Positions 45,461 through 55,355 of a stretch of 64,000 bases of DNA are shown here, piece by piece. Positions within the stretch are counted from its first letter, which is position 1. Each line of letters opens with the position of its first letter. The stretch is taken from NCBI RefSeq assembly GCF_003339525.1, contig NZ_CP031124.1, positions 2,046,001-2,110,000 of the forward strand, in the 5' to 3' direction. The position numbers and the translations under genes were made by a program. Origin of the DNA: Ephemeroptericola cinctiostellae. Its GTDB lineage: Bacteria > Pseudomonadota > Gammaproteobacteria > Burkholderiales > Burkholderiaceae. The notes under the pieces were generated by a model. It saw nothing but the letters and a program-made list of their open reading frames with translations. It had not been told where the DNA came from and ran no database searches.

Positions 45461-46978
45461 CTAAACCTCAACATCCCAAGCCATGCTGCGCTGAACAGCG
45501 CGTTTCCATGTGGCCATGCGTTTCCCGCGCTCGTCTGCACCCATGTGCGGTTCAAAACGTCGATCAATCTGCCACTGGCTGGCAATCTCAGCTTCATTTT
45601 TCCAAAACCCGACCGCCAAGCCCGCCAGATACGCCGCGCCCAATGCCGTGGTTTCCGTCACACGTGGTCGCACAACAGGCACACCAAGAATGTCAGCCTG
45701 AAACTGCATCATGGTATTGTTCAAACTCGCCCCACCATCCACACGCAACTCCTTCAACGGCTCACCCGAGTCCTGCTGCATCGCCTCTAACAACTCTGCA
45801 CTTTGAAAAGCAATGCATTCCATCGCGGCACGGGCAATGTGTGCTGCCGTTGTGCCACGGGTCATGCCAATCAATGTGCCACGGGCGTAGCTGTCCCAAT
45901 GCGGTGCACCCAACCCCACAAAGGCCGGCACCAAATACACGCCTTCACTGCCTTCGACTTGCGCCGCCAATGCCTCAACATCGCTGCTGCTGCGAATGAT
46001 GCCCAAGCCATCACGCAACCATTGCACCACCGCTCCCGCCATGAACACACTGCCTTCCAACGCATAAGTCGTGCATCCATCCAGATGCCAACCGATGGTG
46101 GTCAACAGCTTGTTTTTGCTTTGAACCGCTTGCGTGCCGGTGTTAAGCAACATGAAACACCCTGTGCCATAAGTGTTTTTCGCCATGCCGGGTTTCAAAC
46201 ACACTTGACCAAAGGTGGCCGCTTGCTGATCGCCCGCAATTCCTGCAATTTTCACGCGACCACCGAGCAAACCTTCATCGGTCTCACCATACACCTCACT
46301 GCTGCTGCGCACCTCGGGCAACATGGCACGCGGCACATTCAAAATCCCCAACAACTCATCGTCCCACGCCAACGTATGGATGTTAAATAATAAAGTACGA
46401 GAGGCATTGCTTGGGTCTGTGATGTGCAGTGCACCGCCCGTCAATTTGTAAACCAACCATGAGTCCATCGTGCCAAAAGCCAACTCGCCCGCTTCAGCAC
46501 GTGCCTGTGCACCATCCACATGGTCTAAAATCCAGCGCACTTTAGTGCCACTAAAATACGCATCCAATACCAAGCCCGTTTTTTGCTGAAATGCATCCAC
46601 CTTGCCTGCTTCACGCAGTTGATCACACAATCCAGCCGTTCGGCGATCTTGCCAAACAATCGCATTGTGAATCGGCTGTCCTGTTCGCCGATCCCACACC
46701 ACCACCGTTTCACGCTGGTTGGTGATGCCAATCGCCGCCACATCGGATGCACGGATGCCTGCACCGCTCAATGCCTCTTGCATCACGCCACTTTGCGTGC
46801 TCCAAATTTCGTTGGCATCGTGTTCCACCCAACCGGGTGATGGGAAAATTTGATGGAATTCTTTTTGAGCCAGCGCCACAATGCTGCCACTGTGATCAAA
46901 CACAATGGCACGGCTGCTGGTCGTGCCTTGATCCAAAGCCAAGACATACTGTTGCGGTGAACCATCAACGGTGTTCAT
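45461..46978 (-). CDS. glpK: Glycerol kinase
   Basis: A 505-residue FGGY kinase that phosphorylates glycerol. [17 protein letters not shown] (phosphate 1), [31 protein letters not shown] and [20 protein letters not shown] are typical. AAGGAGG lies upstream of the ATG at 46978. Upstream of the binding site is a two-copy 11-base repeat. glpD follows. No glpF or glpR is nearby, so glycerol uptake here is by another gene or by diffusion. Confidence 0.96.
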   Translation of the reverse strand: MNTVDGSPQQYVLALDQGTTSSRAIVFDHSGSIVALAQKEFHQIFPSPGWVEHDANEIWSTQSGVMQEALSGAGIRASDVAAIGITNQRETVVVWDRRTGQPIHNAIVWQDRRTAGLCDQLREAGKVDAFQQKTGLVLDAYFSGTKVRWILDHVDGAQARAEAGELAFGTMDSWLVYKLTGGALHITDPSNASRTLLFNIHTLAWDDELLGILNVPRAMLPEVRSSSEVYGETDEGLLGGRVKIAGIAGDQQAATFGQVCLKPGMAKNTYGTGCFMLLNTGTQAVQSKNKLLTTIGWHLDGCTTYALEGSVFMAGAVVQWLRDGLGIIRSSSDVEALAAQVEGSEGVYLVPAFVGLGAPHWDSYARGTLIGMTRGTTAAHIARAAMECIAFQSAELLEAMQQDSGEPLKELRVDGGASLNNTMMQFQADILGVPVVRPRVTETTALGAAYLAGLAVGFWKNEAEIASQWQIDRRFEPHMGADERGKRMATWKRAVQRSMAWDVEV

Positions 46979-46988
46979 ACAACGCCTC

Positions 46989-47010
46989 CTTAGATAAAGC
47001 TTAGATAAAG
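46989..47010. repeat. Two tandem copies of CTTAGATAAAG upstream of glpK
   Basis: An 11-base unit occurs twice, abutting the ribosome binding site of glpK. One of several short tandem duplications in this window. Confidence 0.85.
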
Positions 47011-47093
47011 TCGAGGAAAAGCCGTGCAAATACAAGCACAAATGCAAACCCATGCCAACCATCGATTGAATGTGCATGAATTATAAGCGCCAT

Positions 47094-47128
47094 AAAAAAA
47101 CCCTACACATCTGTTTTGTAGGGGTTTT
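47094..47128 (-). terminator. Terminator after the 47290 lipoprotein gene
   Basis: CCCTACA (47101-47107) pairs with TGTAGGG (47117-47123) with A/T flanks, giving a T run on the minus strand. It lies about 160 bases beyond the lipoprotein stop. Confidence 0.7.
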
Positions 47129-47289
47129 AAAAATCGTTAAAGGATCACGTCAATCTGCGCCAAACAGACAATCTCTTTTTCGTATCAGACCTCACAATCG
47201 TCAGGCCTCACAATTGACGGCTCCTTACAACATCAAAATAAATAAAAAACAACAACTCGCTCGCTCTTCACGCCCTCTCAGCGATTAAA

Positions 47290-48531
47290 TCATTTGGCTT
47301 TGGCACGCACTCGACGATCAACACGATGTGTCATGGGTTTGGCTGTTTTTCCTGCGACGGCTTTTGCGGCATCTGTTGCTGTGCTTGCATTGGCCGCCTC
47401 GCTGACCTCAGAACGCGGTGCAATTTTATCCACAAAGGTTTGCCCCAACAACGACCCTTTTAAATTCTCAAAGCCATCAACCGTATTCTCCGCAGTCAAC
47501 GGCTCTGCAGACTTTGCCACACCATAATCATACAAACGCATGCTTGAATGGCTGCTCATCCGAATCCCTTTTATTGCCTCTAAGCCTGTTTTTTCTTTTG
47601 TATGTTCTGCTGTACCTTGGTTCGCCTCAGGCGCAATGATGACATTTGATTTCACTTCATTTTCAACGAGTTGACCCGCTTTATTGAAGCCAAATACTTC
47701 TATTTGTTCAGATGCTGGGTCTATCATTTTGGCCAGCTCATCCATCATTTTTTTACTGGGCAAGAGTTCGCTGTTGCCTTCAATGGATCGCTCCAGTTTG
47801 GCTTGAAGTGCGATCGAATCTTTACTTGCATCGTCTTGTTTGGGATCCACCTTGAATAATTCCACAAAGTCACTCATCAACATCGGCATGTGCTCAAACA
47901 CTTGACTCGGGTTGCTTTTCACTTGAATTTTACGCACAATGTGCTGAACTTTATCCGCATCCGTCAAGGGCAACTCCGAAAAAGCGGAGGCATTCATGCC
48001 ATCATAATAAGAATGTTGAAATTTCTTGAGCACTGCAATGATTTTGCCTGACTTCTCTTCAATGGGGAAACGGCTCATGTCAAAACGCGAATATTTACCC
48101 ACATTATTCGACTCATTCAATAAACCATCAAATGCAGATAAATTGGCGTACAGCGCCTTTTGTTGCCCACTGTAAACGATGGGAAGAGACACGCTGAGCT
48201 TGAGGTTTTGGCTGTCGTAACGGTATGTTGGGGTGAGATCGTAGCGCTGATTGGTGTTGTCCACGACACCCGCCGCCTCAAAAATAAAATTTTTGCCCAA
48301 ACGGTTGATCGCCTGATTGATTTTAATGGTCTCTGGGTTATCACTGGTCAGGCTTAAAGCATCCACCCCAGAACTCAATGAGTAAGCAAAATTTGGTGCA
48401 GACAAGGTGTTTTGCCACGCGGTGGTGATGGCCTGATTGGCAGGCATTTTTTGAATCTCGCTTAAATTCGAACAGCCAGTCAACCCCAACCCACTGATGC
48501 ACAAAGCACTTACAGTTATTTTTCGATACAT
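47290..48531 (-). CDS. Unknown lipoprotein
   Basis: A 413-residue protein whose N-terminus ends in a lipobox, LGLTGC, with Cys20 as the lipidated residue. The mature sequence is hydrophilic, has Lys/Glu-rich helices and a C-terminal tail rich in Ala, Thr and basic residues (HRVDRRVRAKAK). I recognise no domain. GGAAGGAATAAAT precedes the ATG. It stands between glpK and selO, on the minus strand, with its own terminator. It could be a surface or periplasmic lipoprotein; the role is unknown. Confidence 0.72.
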   Translation of the reverse strand: MYRKITVSALCISGLGLTGCSNLSEIQKMPANQAITTAWQNTLSAPNFAYSLSSGVDALSLTSDNPETIKINQAINRLGKNFIFEAAGVVDNTNQRYDLTPTYRYDSQNLKLSVSLPIVYSGQQKALYANLSAFDGLLNESNNVGKYSRFDMSRFPIEEKSGKIIAVLKKFQHSYYDGMNASAFSELPLTDADKVQHIVRKIQVKSNPSQVFEHMPMLMSDFVELFKVDPKQDDASKDSIALQAKLERSIEGNSELLPSKKMMDELAKMIDPASEQIEVFGFNKAGQLVENEVKSNVIIAPEANQGTAEHTKEKTGLEAIKGIRMSSHSSMRLYDYGVAKSAEPLTAENTVDGFENLKGSLLGQTFVDKIAPRSEVSEAANASTATDAAKAVAGKTAKPMTHRVDRRVRAKAK

Positions 48532-48680
48532 ATTTATTCCTTCCTATACAAACCAAGCCACAAACAACACAAAGTCTTTTCATTATACACAAACAGACTT
48601 ATAAATCACCTACCTCTTTTCAGCATGCGCATGGATTTGAACGCAAACACACTTGAGCCCCATTCGGTTAAAATGGATGC

Positions 48681-50117
48681 ATGAACAATTCCCTCCCCCC
48701 ACACTTCACCCACCCTTTTCGTCATTTAGGCGCATCTTTTTTTGCCGATGTCATGCCTGAACCTGTGCTTCACCCCCACTGGGTTCATTTCAATGCGCCA
48801 CTGGCGGCACAACTGGGATTGCCCTCGACCGCCTTAGATGTGAATTTATTCAGTGGCAATCAATTGTTTGAGGGGCAACACCCATTGGCCATGCTGTACG
48901 CAGGCCATCAATTTGGTCACTACACCCCACAACTCGGGGATGGTCGCGCGATGCAATTGGGCAGCACACTACACAACGGTGAACGCATGGAATGGCAACT
49001 CAAAGGCGCAGGTCGCACACCTTTTTCACGCGGTTCAGATGGACGTGCGGTACTGCGTTCATCCATCCGAGAATATTTATGCAGTGCGGCCATGACGGGG
49101 CTTGGGATTCCAACGACGCAAGCCTTGTCTTTGGTGGGCTCAACCACCGCAGTGTACCGAGAGCAACGAGAAACGGCGGCATTGGTGATGCGCATCGCCC
49201 CCTCTTTTGTGCGTTTTGGTTCGTTTGAAGTGTTTTTTTATCGCGGACAAACCGATGAGCTCAAAGCATTGGCAGACTTTGTCATTGCTGAACATTACCC
49301 ACTGTGCGCCGAAGCCGAGCAACCTTATGTGGCTTTATTGAGTGCCGTCGTTGAGCGCACCGCAGTTTTGGTGGCGCACTGGCAGGCCGTTGGCTTTTGT
49401 CACGGGGTGTTGAATTCGGACAACATGTCGATCTTAGGTTTGACATTGGATTACGGCCCATTTGGCTTTTTGGACACCTATAACCCATCCCATATCTGCA
49501 ACCACTCCGACCACGAAGGCCGTTATTCTTTTGAAAACCAACCATTCATCGGTTCATGGAATTTGCATTGTTTGGCACAAGCCTTATTGCCATTGATTGA
49601 TGACATTCCCACCGTCAAATCAGCTTTGGCAGCTTACTGGCCTCAATTCACAGCCCATTTGCATGGGTTGATGTGTGAAAAGTTGGGTTTATTTGAACCA
49701 CAGCACAACGATGCCGATTTGATCCAAGACACTTTGGCCATGATGGCGCACAACCATTTGGATTACAGCCGTTTTTTCAGGCGATTGGCTGATTTTGAAA
49801 GCAATCAGGGCGCAACGATTCGCAATGACTGTTTGGATTTAACTGCGTTTGATGCATGGGCAAGCAAATATGCGGTGCGCCTCTTGAGCGAACCCAACAA
49901 CACACGAACTGTGCGCATGAATGCGGTCAATCCCAAATATATTTTGCGCAATCACTTGGCGCAAGACGCAATTGAGCAAGCCGAGCGGGGCGATTTCAGT
50001 GAAGTGTCGACCCTGTTTGAATGTTTACAACAGCCCTTTCAAGAACAGACGCAATATGAACGATTGAATGCCGAACCAGAAGAAGGCATGGCTGTTGAAG
50101 TGAGTTGCTCTTCATAA
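48681..50117 (+). CDS. selO: SelO protein adenylyltransferase (YdiU)
   Basis: A 478-residue pseudokinase-fold enzyme that AMPylates proteins; in E. coli targets include redox proteins. Motifs: YAGHQFGHYTPQLGDGRAMQLG, LKGAGRTPFSRGSDGRAVLRSSIREYL, and GFCHGVLNSDNMSILGLTLDYGPFGFLD, where the DYG aspartate binds metal. The C-terminus ends EVSCSS; this terminal CSS cysteine is the conserved redox position of the family. No strong binding site is seen. It converges with ygfZ at a shared terminator. Confidence 0.95.
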   Translation: MNNSLPPHFTHPFRHLGASFFADVMPEPVLHPHWVHFNAPLAAQLGLPSTALDVNLFSGNQLFEGQHPLAMLYAGHQFGHYTPQLGDGRAMQLGSTLHNGERMEWQLKGAGRTPFSRGSDGRAVLRSSIREYLCSAAMTGLGIPTTQALSLVGSTTAVYREQRETAALVMRIAPSFVRFGSFEVFFYRGQTDELKALADFVIAEHYPLCAEAEQPYVALLSAVVERTAVLVAHWQAVGFCHGVLNSDNMSILGLTLDYGPFGFLDTYNPSHICNHSDHEGRYSFENQPFIGSWNLHCLAQALLPLIDDIPTVKSALAAYWPQFTAHLHGLMCEKLGLFEPQHNDADLIQDTLAMMAHNHLDYSRFFRRLADFESNQGATIRNDCLDLTAFDAWASKYAVRLLSEPNNTRTVRMNAVNPKYILRNHLAQDAIEQAERGDFSEVSTLFECLQQPFQEQTQYERLNAEPEEGMAVEVSCSS

Positions 50118-50148
50118 ACATAAAATAAACGCCTTTCCCATTCAATTA

Positions 50149-50184
50149 AATAAAAACGCCTACAATTCAGCTGGCGTTTTTATT
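50149..50184. terminator. Bidirectional terminator between selO and ygfZ
   Basis: AATAAAAACGCC (50149-50160) and GGCGTTTTTATT (50173-50184) form a 12-bp stem with A and T runs on both sides. It lies between convergent genes. Confidence 0.9.
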
Positions 50185-50237
50185 ATAGAAATGGGCATTG
50201 TAGCCCATCACACAGCAGATCCGTTGTGCGATGGAAA

Positions 50238-51227
50238 TCAATCACTCAAAGCATAAGGCAAAGGTTGTAACGCCGCCTCATGACCATTGATCGACAACAA
50301 AGCCCCCCCATCTAACATCGGCAAACTCACTTCAACCAAGGCATCCACTGTTGAATGGTTCAACAAACTCACCGCCGCTGAGACCACAACACCGATGGGC
50401 TGGCTTGCATCTAAGCTGCTGCAAACATCTGTTTTGGCTGGCATATTCGTTGCAGCCTCGCGGGCACTTTCGGCATTGTCAAAATGCAATTGCACCCATT
50501 GCATGCGGCGTTTGAGTTTACCCAAATAGTGGCTGCGCGCAACCACTTCTTGACCTGGATAACAGCCTTTTTTGAAATTCACCCCACCAATCCGATCAAG
50601 GTTAATCATTTGCGGCACAAAAGCCTCCAAGGTCGCCGCCTCAACATGGCCTTCGCCAGCCACAATCGCCAGCCATTGCCACCCCTCAACACCCAAATCA
50701 CGTGCGATGCCAACAGTACTCACAGCACGATCAGATTCAACACGTGTATCAACACGTATAATCAACAACTCACGTGCCAACGACTCACCATTGATCAATG
50801 CAGGCAATAAACCCAAACGTTGAGTGTGGTCACTCGTTTCAGCCACACCATGAGCCAAACAAGCCTCCCCTGCCTTGCCCTTTATGCGATGCCCATCAGA
50901 GACATCCTCAATCGCCACTTTGGCGCGTAAAACAAACATTTTCAAGCGTTTCACCAACAGCTCAATCAATGGGCGATGCGTGACCAAAAACACATCTTCA
51001 CCCACGGCATACACCTGCAACACCGCGAACAACCGCCCTTTGGCCGAACAATAACCCGCCAACTTGGTGTCATTGCCCTCAAGGTTCAATATGTCTTGCG
51101 TCAATTGCGCATGTAAAAAAGAACGCGCATCGGCACCGCTTGCGCGAATCAAACCTAATTGAGCAGACAATTCCGCATCGGCTCCATGTTTTAAATCATC
51201 AATTGTCATGTCTGTGAACATCGTCAT
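50238..51227 (-). CDS. ygfZ: YgfZ/GcvT-like folate-binding protein
   Basis: A 329-residue protein of the YgfZ family, which assists iron-sulphur cluster repair or maturation with tetrahydrofolate. The diagnostic motif is KKGCYPGQEVVARSHYLGKLKRRM. The start at 51227 is preceded by ATAGGC; the frame extends 16 codons upstream without similarity. It diverges from mltG over an 80-base gap. The association with mltG-tmk-holB is common in betaproteobacteria. Confidence 0.92.
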   Translation of the reverse strand: MTMFTDMTIDDLKHGADAELSAQLGLIRASGADARSFLHAQLTQDILNLEGNDTKLAGYCSAKGRLFAVLQVYAVGEDVFLVTHRPLIELLVKRLKMFVLRAKVAIEDVSDGHRIKGKAGEACLAHGVAETSDHTQRLGLLPALINGESLARELLIIRVDTRVESDRAVSTVGIARDLGVEGWQWLAIVAGEGHVEAATLEAFVPQMINLDRIGGVNFKKGCYPGQEVVARSHYLGKLKRRMQWVQLHFDNAESAREAATNMPAKTDVCSSLDASQPIGVVVSAAVSLLNHSTVDALVEVSLPMLDGGALLSINGHEAALQPLPYALSD

Positions 51228-51305
51228 GCCTATAATCCCATCTGAAAGTAAATCTAATTTAGAATAGTGCTTCATTGTAAATCAAAACAGAACACCACAC
51301 CGACC

Positions 51306-52340
51306 ATGAATTTATTGTTCAAATTTAAAAAAACCACCCTGCTCATCATTGCCCTCATCATGGTGACACTGTGGGGCATGACGCGCCTGTCTTCACCTTT
51401 GGGTGACAAATCAGGCACGCAAAGCCTGACCATAGCCAAAGGTGTGGGCGCATCCACCATTGCCGAACAATTGTCAGCGCTATCAAAATCGTCGGGCGGC
51501 TCGGTGTCGGCTTTCGAAATCACGGCTTTGTCATTCATTACGGGCCGCAGTGGTGATTTCAAATCAGGTGATTACGACATCAATGCACGCAACAGCTTAC
51601 GCAGTATTTTGGACAAAATTGCCCGTGGAGATGTGGCCCCCACGCGAGTTCGATTGCCTGAAGGTGCGACATGGTCTCAAATCAAAGCCGCATTGCTCAA
51701 GGCCGATGTTCAACACAATGCCCAAGAACTTGATGTCAAACAGCTTGCCACGGAACTCAAACTGAGCACACCTTCTGCCGAAGGCATGTTATTCCCTGAC
51801 ACATATCAATACCGCCGTGGCGAGACAGAAACCGCCTTACTCGCGCGCGCAGCACAAACATTACAAACCAAATTGAGTGCAGCATGGGACAAACGTGCCG
51901 CTGACCTGCCCTACACCTCGCCGTATGAAGCTTTGACCATGGCCTCCATCATCGAAAAAGAAACAGGCACCGCTGCTGATCGCCCAATGATTGCTTCGGT
52001 GTTCATCAATCGCCTCAAAACCCCCATGCGATTGCAAACAGACCCATCGGTGATTTACGGCATCGGCGACACGTTCAACGGCAATTTAACCAAAGCAGAT
52101 TTACAACGCGACACCCCATTCAACACTTACACCCGCAACGGCCTCACCCCAACGCCAATCGCCACTGCGAGCATGGCCTCAATCGAAGCCGCCCTGCACC
52201 CAACAGACAGCAAGGCTTTATACTTTGTGGCACGCGGTGATGGTTCGAGCGAATTTTCAGAAACACTGTCAGCACACAACGCAGCGGTGCAAAAATATCA
52301 ATTGAACCCCATAAAATCTGCCACAACAGCTGCGCCTTAG
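51306..52340 (+). CDS. mltG: MltG endolytic murein transglycosylase
   Basis: A 344-residue YceG/MltG protein with an N-terminal transmembrane helix (residues 11-27), LysM-like middle (RVRLPEGATWSQI) and the YceG catalytic domain. The catalytic glutamate is in MASIIEKETGTAADRPMIASVF; MRLQTDPSVIYGIG, FNTYTRNGLTPTPIATAS and YFVARGDGSSEFSET follow. It ends nascent glycan strands at the inner membrane. Start at 51306 lacks a clear binding site. tmk follows after 202 bases. Confidence 0.94.
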   Translation: MNLLFKFKKTTLLIIALIMVTLWGMTRLSSPLGDKSGTQSLTIAKGVGASTIAEQLSALSKSSGGSVSAFEITALSFITGRSGDFKSGDYDINARNSLRSILDKIARGDVAPTRVRLPEGATWSQIKAALLKADVQHNAQELDVKQLATELKLSTPSAEGMLFPDTYQYRRGETETALLARAAQTLQTKLSAAWDKRAADLPYTSPYEALTMASIIEKETGTAADRPMIASVFINRLKTPMRLQTDPSVIYGIGDTFNGNLTKADLQRDTPFNTYTRNGLTPTPIATASMASIEAALHPTDSKALYFVARGDGSSEFSETLSAHNAAVQKYQLNPIKSATTAAP

Positions 52341-52542
52341 TATAGGCTATAGCCCTCAACCGCTCGCACGCACGTCCACACTGTGTGTAAAAAATGCCAT
52401 TGAGTGAAACTCACGAACAATCCGATGGCCTCGTTGATGAGTCGATTGTGCTTGACCAAGATTTTTTTCAGATTTCCTGCTCAAAATTTCTAATATAAAA
52501 TGAACGTAAAGTAGGATTTTACTTTGCGATTAACTGTTTGCA

Positions 52543-53187
52543 ATGAAAGACACACACATGATCCAAAAAGGCCTGTTCATCACCGTTGAAGGCGTCGATG
52601 GCGCAGGAAAGTCAACGCCATTGGCATGGTTGACCGAACAACTCAAAGCCATTGGGCATTCTGTCGTTTTGACCCGCGAACCAGGTGGCACGCCTTTGGG
52701 CGAGCGTTTGCGCGATCTGTTATTGCACGAAAAAATGGATTTGGAAACAGAAACCTTGCTCATGTTTGCCTCTCGACGTGAACACATCGCACAAGTCATT
52801 GTGCCCGCTTTGGCACGTGGGGACATCTTGATTTCAGACCGTTTTACCGATGCCACTTATGCTTATCAAGGCGGCGGGCGCGGTGTTTCATTGACAAAAA
52901 TTGAACAGCTCGAAGCATGGGTACAGCATGATTTACAGCCAGATTTAACCCTGTTGTTTGACGTACCACTTGAAGTCGCACAAGCACGCTTGGCCAAAGG
53001 ACGTGACAGCTTGGATAAATTTGAACAAGAGTCCATGGATTTTTTTGTGCGCACACGCGAAGCTTACCTTGCCCGTGCAGCAGCCGATCCAAGCCGCATC
53101 GCCATCATTGACAGCACGGGCACTTTTGAACACACACGCACGCAAATCCGCACCGCCCTTGCTCAACACCTCAACATGGTCATTTGA
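52543..53187 (+). CDS. tmk: Thymidylate kinase
   Basis: A 214-residue kinase that phosphorylates dTMP. P-loop [12 protein letters not shown], the DR motif [19 protein letters not shown] with a LID arginine, and [12 protein letters not shown] are present. Two starts fit: 52543 and 52558 (MIQKGLF); neither has a clear binding site, and GAAAG favours the second. It feeds DNA synthesis and is upstream of holB, which begins two bases after its stop. Confidence 0.95.
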   Translation: MKDTHMIQKGLFITVEGVDGAGKSTPLAWLTEQLKAIGHSVVLTREPGGTPLGERLRDLLLHEKMDLETETLLMFASRREHIAQVIVPALARGDILISDRFTDATYAYQGGGRGVSLTKIEQLEAWVQHDLQPDLTLLFDVPLEVAQARLAKGRDSLDKFEQESMDFFVRTREAYLARAAADPSRIAIIDSTGTFEHTRTQIRTALAQHLNMVI

Positions 53188-53188
53188 T

Positions 53189-54253
53189 ATGATGCACACC
53201 ACCCTTTTGCCTTGGCACGCACCTTTTTTTGCCCAATGGCATGCCCAACCCAATCGTGCGCATGCTTATTTGCTGGTTGCCCCCGAAGATACGGGTGGTG
53301 AAGCGTTGCTGCATCATTTGGCGGCCAGTGTTTTATGTGAACACCCCACTAAAACACACGAACCTTGCCATCAATGCGCGGGTTGCAATATGTTGGCGGC
53401 CTACAGCCACCCCGATTTACGCGTGATTCGACCGAGCATGCTCGACATCAACCACCCCATTGAAGAGCTGCGTCCAGAAAAACCAAGCAAGCTCATCACC
53501 ATCGACGATGTGCGTGAATTGGCCAATATGGTCAACCAGACCAGCCATCGTGGTGGCACACGTGTTGTATTGGTTTATCCTGCACACAAGCTGAACCTTA
53601 ATGCCGCCAATGCACTGCTCAAAACCTTAGAAGAACCACCACCACACACTTTATTTATCCTCCTTGCGCACGATGTCAAACAATTGCTGCCGACCATCGT
53701 CAGCCGCTGCCAACGCGTGAACTTACCCGCACCTGCCACCCACGATGCCGTGGATTATTTAACGGCTCACTACGGCGCAAACCCCAACTGGGCTCACTAT
53801 TTAATTCAAGAGAATGGCGCTGTACAACGTGTCGCCGAACTGCACGACACCGCTTATTTCAAGCTGCAAGATGCTTTTGTCAATGAACTGGCACATGGCA
53901 AACACATGGATGCCCTCAAACTGGCCGAGCAATTTGACAAACACATCAAAGATGCAGACAAATCTCGCCTTGCAGGTGAACCGCACATCGTCAGCATGAG
54001 TACAGTGATGACGTGGCTGCAACGTTGGTTGCATGATGCGTTACTGGTCGCTCAACATGTGGCCGAACCACGCTACTATGCGGCCCATGCATCCGCCTTA
54101 AACAAACTCACCACCCACGCGCCTGAAACCTTTGTGACCCGTGCGCACGCTTGGCAATATGCACTGTCACAAGAACAACGCAGCAGTGAACACCCATTGA
54201 ACAACCGCACTTGGTTAGAAAAGCTCTTGCTTCAGTACACGCAACTGTTTTGA
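53189..54253 (+). CDS. holB: DNA polymerase III delta' subunit
   Basis: A 354-residue clamp-loader ATPase-fold subunit. It lacks a canonical Walker A. The zinc module reads CEHPTKTHEPCHQCAGCNM; LVYPAHKLNLNAANALLKTLEEPPPHTLFIL and TIVSRCQRV (SRC motif) are conserved. The ATG at 53189 comes right after the tmk stop, so the pair is translationally coupled. A frame opening far upstream overlaps tmk and is rejected. A strong terminator follows. Confidence 0.93.
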   Translation: MMHTTLLPWHAPFFAQWHAQPNRAHAYLLVAPEDTGGEALLHHLAASVLCEHPTKTHEPCHQCAGCNMLAAYSHPDLRVIRPSMLDINHPIEELRPEKPSKLITIDDVRELANMVNQTSHRGGTRVVLVYPAHKLNLNAANALLKTLEEPPPHTLFILLAHDVKQLLPTIVSRCQRVNLPAPATHDAVDYLTAHYGANPNWAHYLIQENGAVQRVAELHDTAYFKLQDAFVNELAHGKHMDALKLAEQFDKHIKDADKSRLAGEPHIVSMSTVMTWLQRWLHDALLVAQHVAEPRYYAAHASALNKLTTHAPETFVTRAHAWQYALSQEQRSSEHPLNNRTWLEKLLLQYTQLF

Positions 54254-54281
54254 ATCATGCGGTATGGCAACCAATTTAAAA

Positions 54282-54317
54282 GCAATAAAAAATCCCCATC
54301 AGGGGATTTTTTATTGC
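54282..54317 (+). terminator. Terminator after holB
   Basis: A perfect 16-bp stem, core AAAATCCCC/GGGGATTTT, with a four-base loop and T run; it lies about 30 bases beyond the holB stop. Confidence 0.92.
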
Positions 54318-54320
54318 ATA

Positions 54321-54350
54321 ACTGTTTAAATGACTGTTTAAATGACTGTA
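54321..54350. repeat. Tandem ACTGTTTAAATG repeat after holB
   Basis: Two full 12-base copies and a partial third (ACTGTA) follow the terminator. No gene is supported between 54318 and 54544. Confidence 0.8.
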
Positions 54351-54544
54351 TTAGATGATTAGGTGAATGGAGCAGACCATCACAATTACCCTCAAACAGA
54401 ATCAAAAAAAGAATCGGATTCAGAGCAGGCTTTTAAGCCTGATCGGCACCATCGGATATTTGATCGAATATTCGGCGAAATAAAAACCAAAGCCTGTTCA
54501 AACCACACCCATCCAAGCATCATCACACATGAATCACGCCTGAA

Positions 54545-55009
54545 TCACGCAATAAACGGGTGAATCACACCAGGCCGACGCAACATTTTATTGACACTGT
54601 CCAAGTGCAATTCCTCCTGTTGAATCATTTCGCGTGCATATTCTTCAACAAGCACCGATTTCCCTTCTGATAAACTGAGCAACTCATAATAAGCTTCAAT
54701 CGCAGTGGTTTCGTGCGCCAAGCTTTCGCTCATGATGTCGCCAATGTCATGCTGCTCAGTTTCAAGCAACTGACCAATGCGCAAGGAGGGATGGCCACCC
54801 AGCAATGTCACCAACTCACCTGCACGGTGGGCATGGTCCAAGCTTTCAGTGGCGTTGTCTTTCAACCAGCCCACAATTGGGATGCGATTATAGCCATACA
54901 CCATCAACGAATAGTGTGTGTAGCGCACCACGCCAGCCAATTCAATTTCCATGATTTTATTCAAAGTTGCAATGATTGCGCTTGCATCGGTTTCGTTTAA
55001 GTTTCTCAT
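54545..55009 (-). CDS. bfr: Bacterioferritin-like ferritin
   Basis: A 154-residue four-helix ferritin-like protein. Metal-site glutamates and histidines are in EIELAGVVRYTHYSL, ESLDHAHRAGEL, AHETTAIEAYYELL and EYAREMIQQEELHLDSVNKML. The methionine that ligates haem in E. coli Bfr appears replaced by leucine in this alignment (ESLDHAH), so haem binding is doubtful. TTTTGGAGACGTC precedes the ATG. It stands next to efeB-efeO-efeU on the same strand, giving an iron-storage gene beside an iron importer. Confidence 0.85.
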   Translation of the reverse strand: MRNLNETDASAIIATLNKIMEIELAGVVRYTHYSLMVYGYNRIPIVGWLKDNATESLDHAHRAGELVTLLGGHPSLRIGQLLETEQHDIGDIMSESLAHETTAIEAYYELLSLSEGKSVLVEEYAREMIQQEELHLDSVNKMLRRPGVIHPFIA

Positions 55010-55097
55010 GACGTCTCCAAAATAAAATGGTTATAAATTAAGTTTGTGGTTCAATCATACGCCCATCAAATGACGATGCATACTTTATTTTAAGTGG

Positions 55098-55313
55098 TCA
55101 AGTCCATTCGGTTCTGCTCAACCCGCTTGTTTTGTACAAGCCATTGGTTGTGCGTTTGAATAAATGGCTTGGTTTACATCGAATGCCTAATTTGCTTTGT
55201 AATGTGCGCACCTTACGCCAATTGGCGCTCACAGCTTGCTCAAGCCATTCGCGGGTGTAATCGCTCGACATCCATGTGAGGCGTGCTTGGAGACGTGTTT
55301 GCGCATGCGCCAC
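55098..55313 (-). other. Open frame of uncertain nature, 71 codons, GTG start
   Basis: The frame has codon use consistent with coding DNA but no family match I can defend; a resemblance to transposase fragments of the IS3 type is too weak to call. It lies in the 346-base gap between bfr (start 55009) and efeB (stop at 55356), and lacks a ribosome binding site. It may be a gene remnant. Nothing else is seen in the gap. Confidence 0.2.
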
Positions 55314-55355
55314 TCAGGTGCATGCGCACTTCAAAATTGGCTGTATGTCTTTGAT

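Noticed and set aside
52958..53188. Upstream extension of holB inside tmk
   Set aside because: The ATG at 53189, just after the tmk stop, starts the homologous sequence; the extension is out-of-frame tmk.
55098..55313. IS3-family transposase remnant
   Set aside because: A few residues looked similar but order and spacing do not fit; no inverted repeats or target duplications are visible.
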